DNA of 5,864 bases from an uncultured Clostridia bacterium (GTDB taxonomy: Bacteria; Bacillota; Clostridia; UMGS1883), in assembly GCA_947629615.1 (NCBI GenBank), contig CANRER010000096.1, forward strand, positions 1 to 5,864, written 5' to 3'. The notes beneath the pieces are model-generated. The model made no database searches, was not told where the DNA came from, and worked only from the letters and a program-made list of their open reading frames with translations. The translations under genes were made by a program, and so were the position numbers. Below are positions 4,069-5,864 of the stretch, piece after piece. Each line of letters starts with the position of its first letter. The first letter of the stretch is position 1.

Positions 4069-5864
4069 TTGTCATTACGCTACACCTTCGACAAAAAAAT
4101 CGACAGCGGCGAAGCCGTTGCTTTCGCCGACGAATACGGCGGCGGCATAATCGCCGAGGCTCACGGCGACGTTACGCTCGAGCGCAGCGCAGTTTACGGC
4201 GGAGCCGTGCGGCTCGGCGGCAAAAACGGCTATATCAGCCTGCCCGCCGGAGCCTTCAGCGGGCTGCGCGAAATAAGTCTTGAAATGTGGATGAAGGCCG
4301 GCCCCGCAAGCTATTGGGAGCGCGGGTTCGACTTCGGCCGCGAGGAGGACGGCAGGCTTAACGCCTATATCTTCTACGCTCCGGCGGCCAAGCGCGTCGT
4401 GCTGAGCAAAATCGGCCATTTCTCTGACGAAACGGTTATCGACGTGAACGCCGTCCTCCCCGAGGGCTGGTCGCACTTCGTCTTTGAAATGAAGGACGGG
4501 GCCGTGTTCGTGTACATAAACGGCAGGCTCTGCGGCGAGCTGTGGAGCGACGACATCGCCGTGGACGATTACGTCGGCCTCAACCGCCTTTACTTCGGCA
4601 AATCCCAATACGGGGCCGACCCGTACCTTCGCGCGGTCATCGGCGAAATATGCGTGCATGACCGCCTGCTCGACGGCGGCGAGATATACCGAAAATACGC
4701 GGCGGGCCGCGCCGAAATGGCCAAAAACGAAATTCGCGCCTTCGAGCCGCCCTTTCCGCGAAGGCTCACCAAGGCCGTAAGCCTGCCCGATTTCCTGCCG
4801 GAAAGCGGGGCGAGCCTCCACTGGAGCAGCAGCGATAAGGACGCGCTCTCCGACAGCGGCAGAATACGCCGCCCCGCCGTGGGCGCGGGCGACGCGGCCG
4901 TCACCCTCACGGCGAGCCTTCGCGGCGGAACGGTTAAAAAGGATTTCCCGCTGCTTGTCGCGGCGGAGTTCACCGACCGCGAGCGCGTGCTTTTCGACAG
5001 CGAACGCCTCTCTCTCGAGGGCGACCTTTCGGCCCTGACGCACGACCTTTTTCTCCCCGCCGAGGGCGAGGAGGGCAGCCGCGTTATCTGGCGCGCCGAG
5101 GGCGCGATAGACGCTTCGGGCCGAATAAAGCGGCCGTCCGAGGGCGAGGCTGCGGCGCGGCTCACGGCCGAGCTTCGCTCGGGGAGCGAGCTGGCCGAAA
5201 AAAGCTTTGACGTCACGGTTCTCGCGAACGAGCCCGCCGAGGGCTTCCTGTTCGTATACTTCACCGGCAACAACGCCAACGAGGAGCGTCTGCACTACGC
5301 GCTGACGCTCGACGGCTACAGCTTCTCCCCGATGAACGGGGGCCGCCACGTGCTGGAGCAGACAAAGGGTACGCGGTGCCTGCGCGACCCGTTCGTCATT
5401 CGCGCGGGCGACGGCTACTACCGCCTTGTGGCGACGGATATGCAGTCCTCCAAGGGGTGGAACAGCAATCGCGGCCTCATCACGTGGCGCAGCGGCGACT
5501 TAATCACGTGGACGGACGAAACCGTTATAGAAATAGCCGATAAATTCCCCACCACCGAGGGGGCCGACCGCGTTTGGGCGCCGCAGGTTATTTTCGACGA
5601 GGGGCGCGGCGAGTATATGCTATACTTCGCCGTCCGCGTCAGAAAGCCCAACCCCTACACGCGCTCGATGGGCATTTCGCCCGACGAAACTCTCATGTGG
5701 TACGCCTATACCAAGGATTTCAAAAGCCTCACCTGCGAGCCTAGGCTGCTGTTCCGCCCGGTACGCGGGCAGGGCATCGACGGCGACATCTTCCGCAGGG
5801 GCGGAACCTATTATATGTATTACAAGGACGAAAGCACCGCCCGCATAAAGCTCACCACGGCGGC
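4069..5864 (+). CDS. LamG-like / bacterial Ig-like / GH43-type glycosidase, 3' end outside window
   Basis: The frame stays open from TTG 4069 to the edge (598 codons plus 2 nt). Residues about 1-215 resemble a LamG/concanavalin-like jelly roll (strands such as ISLEMWMKAG at 69-78 and a VFVYING motif). About 232-299 and 310-384 are two Ig-like repeats of the 'atrophied' bacterial type, each with a tryptophan strand (Trp252, Trp341) and a SGRI-R/K-RP motif. From about 391 a GH43-type five-bladed propeller begins: FVYFTGN, LRDPFVIRAGDGYYRLVATD (438-457) with Asp440 the likely catalytic base, WAP (503-505), and GIDGDIF (569-575) with Asp571 or Asp573 the likely pKa-modulating residue. The acid Glu should lie beyond the edge. 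Relatives act on arabinose- or xylose-containing glycans; the substrate here is unknown. The N-terminus (MSLRYTFDKK) has no signal peptide or membrane segment, and starting at ATG 4042 does not add one, so the product appears cytoplasmic. Domain calls are from motif recognition, not a search. Confidence 0.9.
   Translation, partial: MSLRYTFDKKIDSGEAVAFADEYGGGIIAEAHGDVTLERSAVYGGAVRLGGKNGYISLPAGAFSGLREISLEMWMKAGPASYWERGFDFGREEDGRLNAYIFYAPAAKRVVLSKIGHFSDETVIDVNAVLPEGWSHFVFEMKDGAVFVYINGRLCGELWSDDIAVDDYVGLNRLYFGKSQYGADPYLRAVIGEICVHDRLLDGGEIYRKYAAGRAEMAKNEIRAFEPPFPRRLTKAVSLPDFLPESGASLHWSSSDKDALSDSGRIRRPAVGAGDAAVTLTASLRGGTVKKDFPLLVAAEFTDRERVLFDSERLSLEGDLSALTHDLFLPAEGEEGSRVIWRAEGAIDASGRIKRPSEGEAAARLTAELRSGSELAEKSFDVTVLANEPAEGFLFVYFTGNNANEERLHYALTLDGYSFSPMNGGRHVLEQTKGTRCLRDPFVIRAGDGYYRLVATDMQSSKGWNSNRGLITWRSGDLITWTDETVIEIADKFPTTEGADRVWAPQVIFDEGRGEYMLYFAVRVRKPNPYTRSMGISPDETLMWYAYTKDFKSLTCEPRLLFRPVRGQGIDGDIFRRGGTYYMYYKDESTARIKLTTA

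Noticed and set aside
4075..5349. 424-codon open frame on the minus strand
   Set aside because: It is the antisense shadow of the glycosidase gene. The translation has no recognisable domain, no SD or promoter precedes it, and the plus strand shows clear LamG, Ig-like and GH43 motifs.

Overview
This 5,864-base window is GC-rich, densely coding DNA from what looks like a Gram-positive Clostridia-type bacterium, most plausibly a gut Oscillospirales/Ruminococcaceae relative. The reasons are a strong Shine-Dalgarno before most genes, two near-consensus sigma-A promoters, GTG and TTG starts, a YnbB-type PLP enzyme, a soluble S24/S26 peptidase of a type I associate with gut Firmicutes, and a LamG/Ig-like/GH43 protein. 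The taxonomic call is inference from gene types and base composition.

Layout: two transcription units diverge from a 156-bp AT-rich intergenic region (about 3913-4068). Leftward (minus strand) runs a tight operon: ftsH (2101-3912, membrane AAA+ zinc protease), an S24/S26-family peptidase (1636-2088), ynbB (401-1639, methionine gamma-lyase family PLP enzyme) and a small unrecognised hydrophobic protein (43-423). Gaps are 12 nt, then a 4-nt ATGA overlap, then a 23-nt overlap, so translation is probably coupled throughout. The last ORF stops inside a perfect 10-bp inverted repeat (32-54), and codon-biased sequence continues in the same frame to the window edge.

Rightward (plus strand), from a TTG start at 4069 and running off the window end, is a long multidomain gene: an N-terminal LamG-like jelly roll, two bacterial Ig-like repeats and the first part of a GH43-type five-bladed beta-propeller glycosidase. 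It has no visible signal peptide. It is easy to miss because its start is TTG, its stop lies outside the window, and a long antisense shadow frame (4075-5349, minus) overlies it.

Both outward genes have an in-frame upstream ATG at or before the predicted transcription start, and a better non-ATG start with a good SD just downstream, so the starts given here differ from naive longest-ORF calls. No RNA genes, CRISPR arrays, insertion sequences or rho-independent terminators were seen. I see no clear evidence of a wholly new system. The points most worth a second look are the FtsH/peptidase/YnbB operon, the apparently cytoplasmic LamG-Ig-GH43 protein, and the hairpin at the stop of the leftmost ORF.
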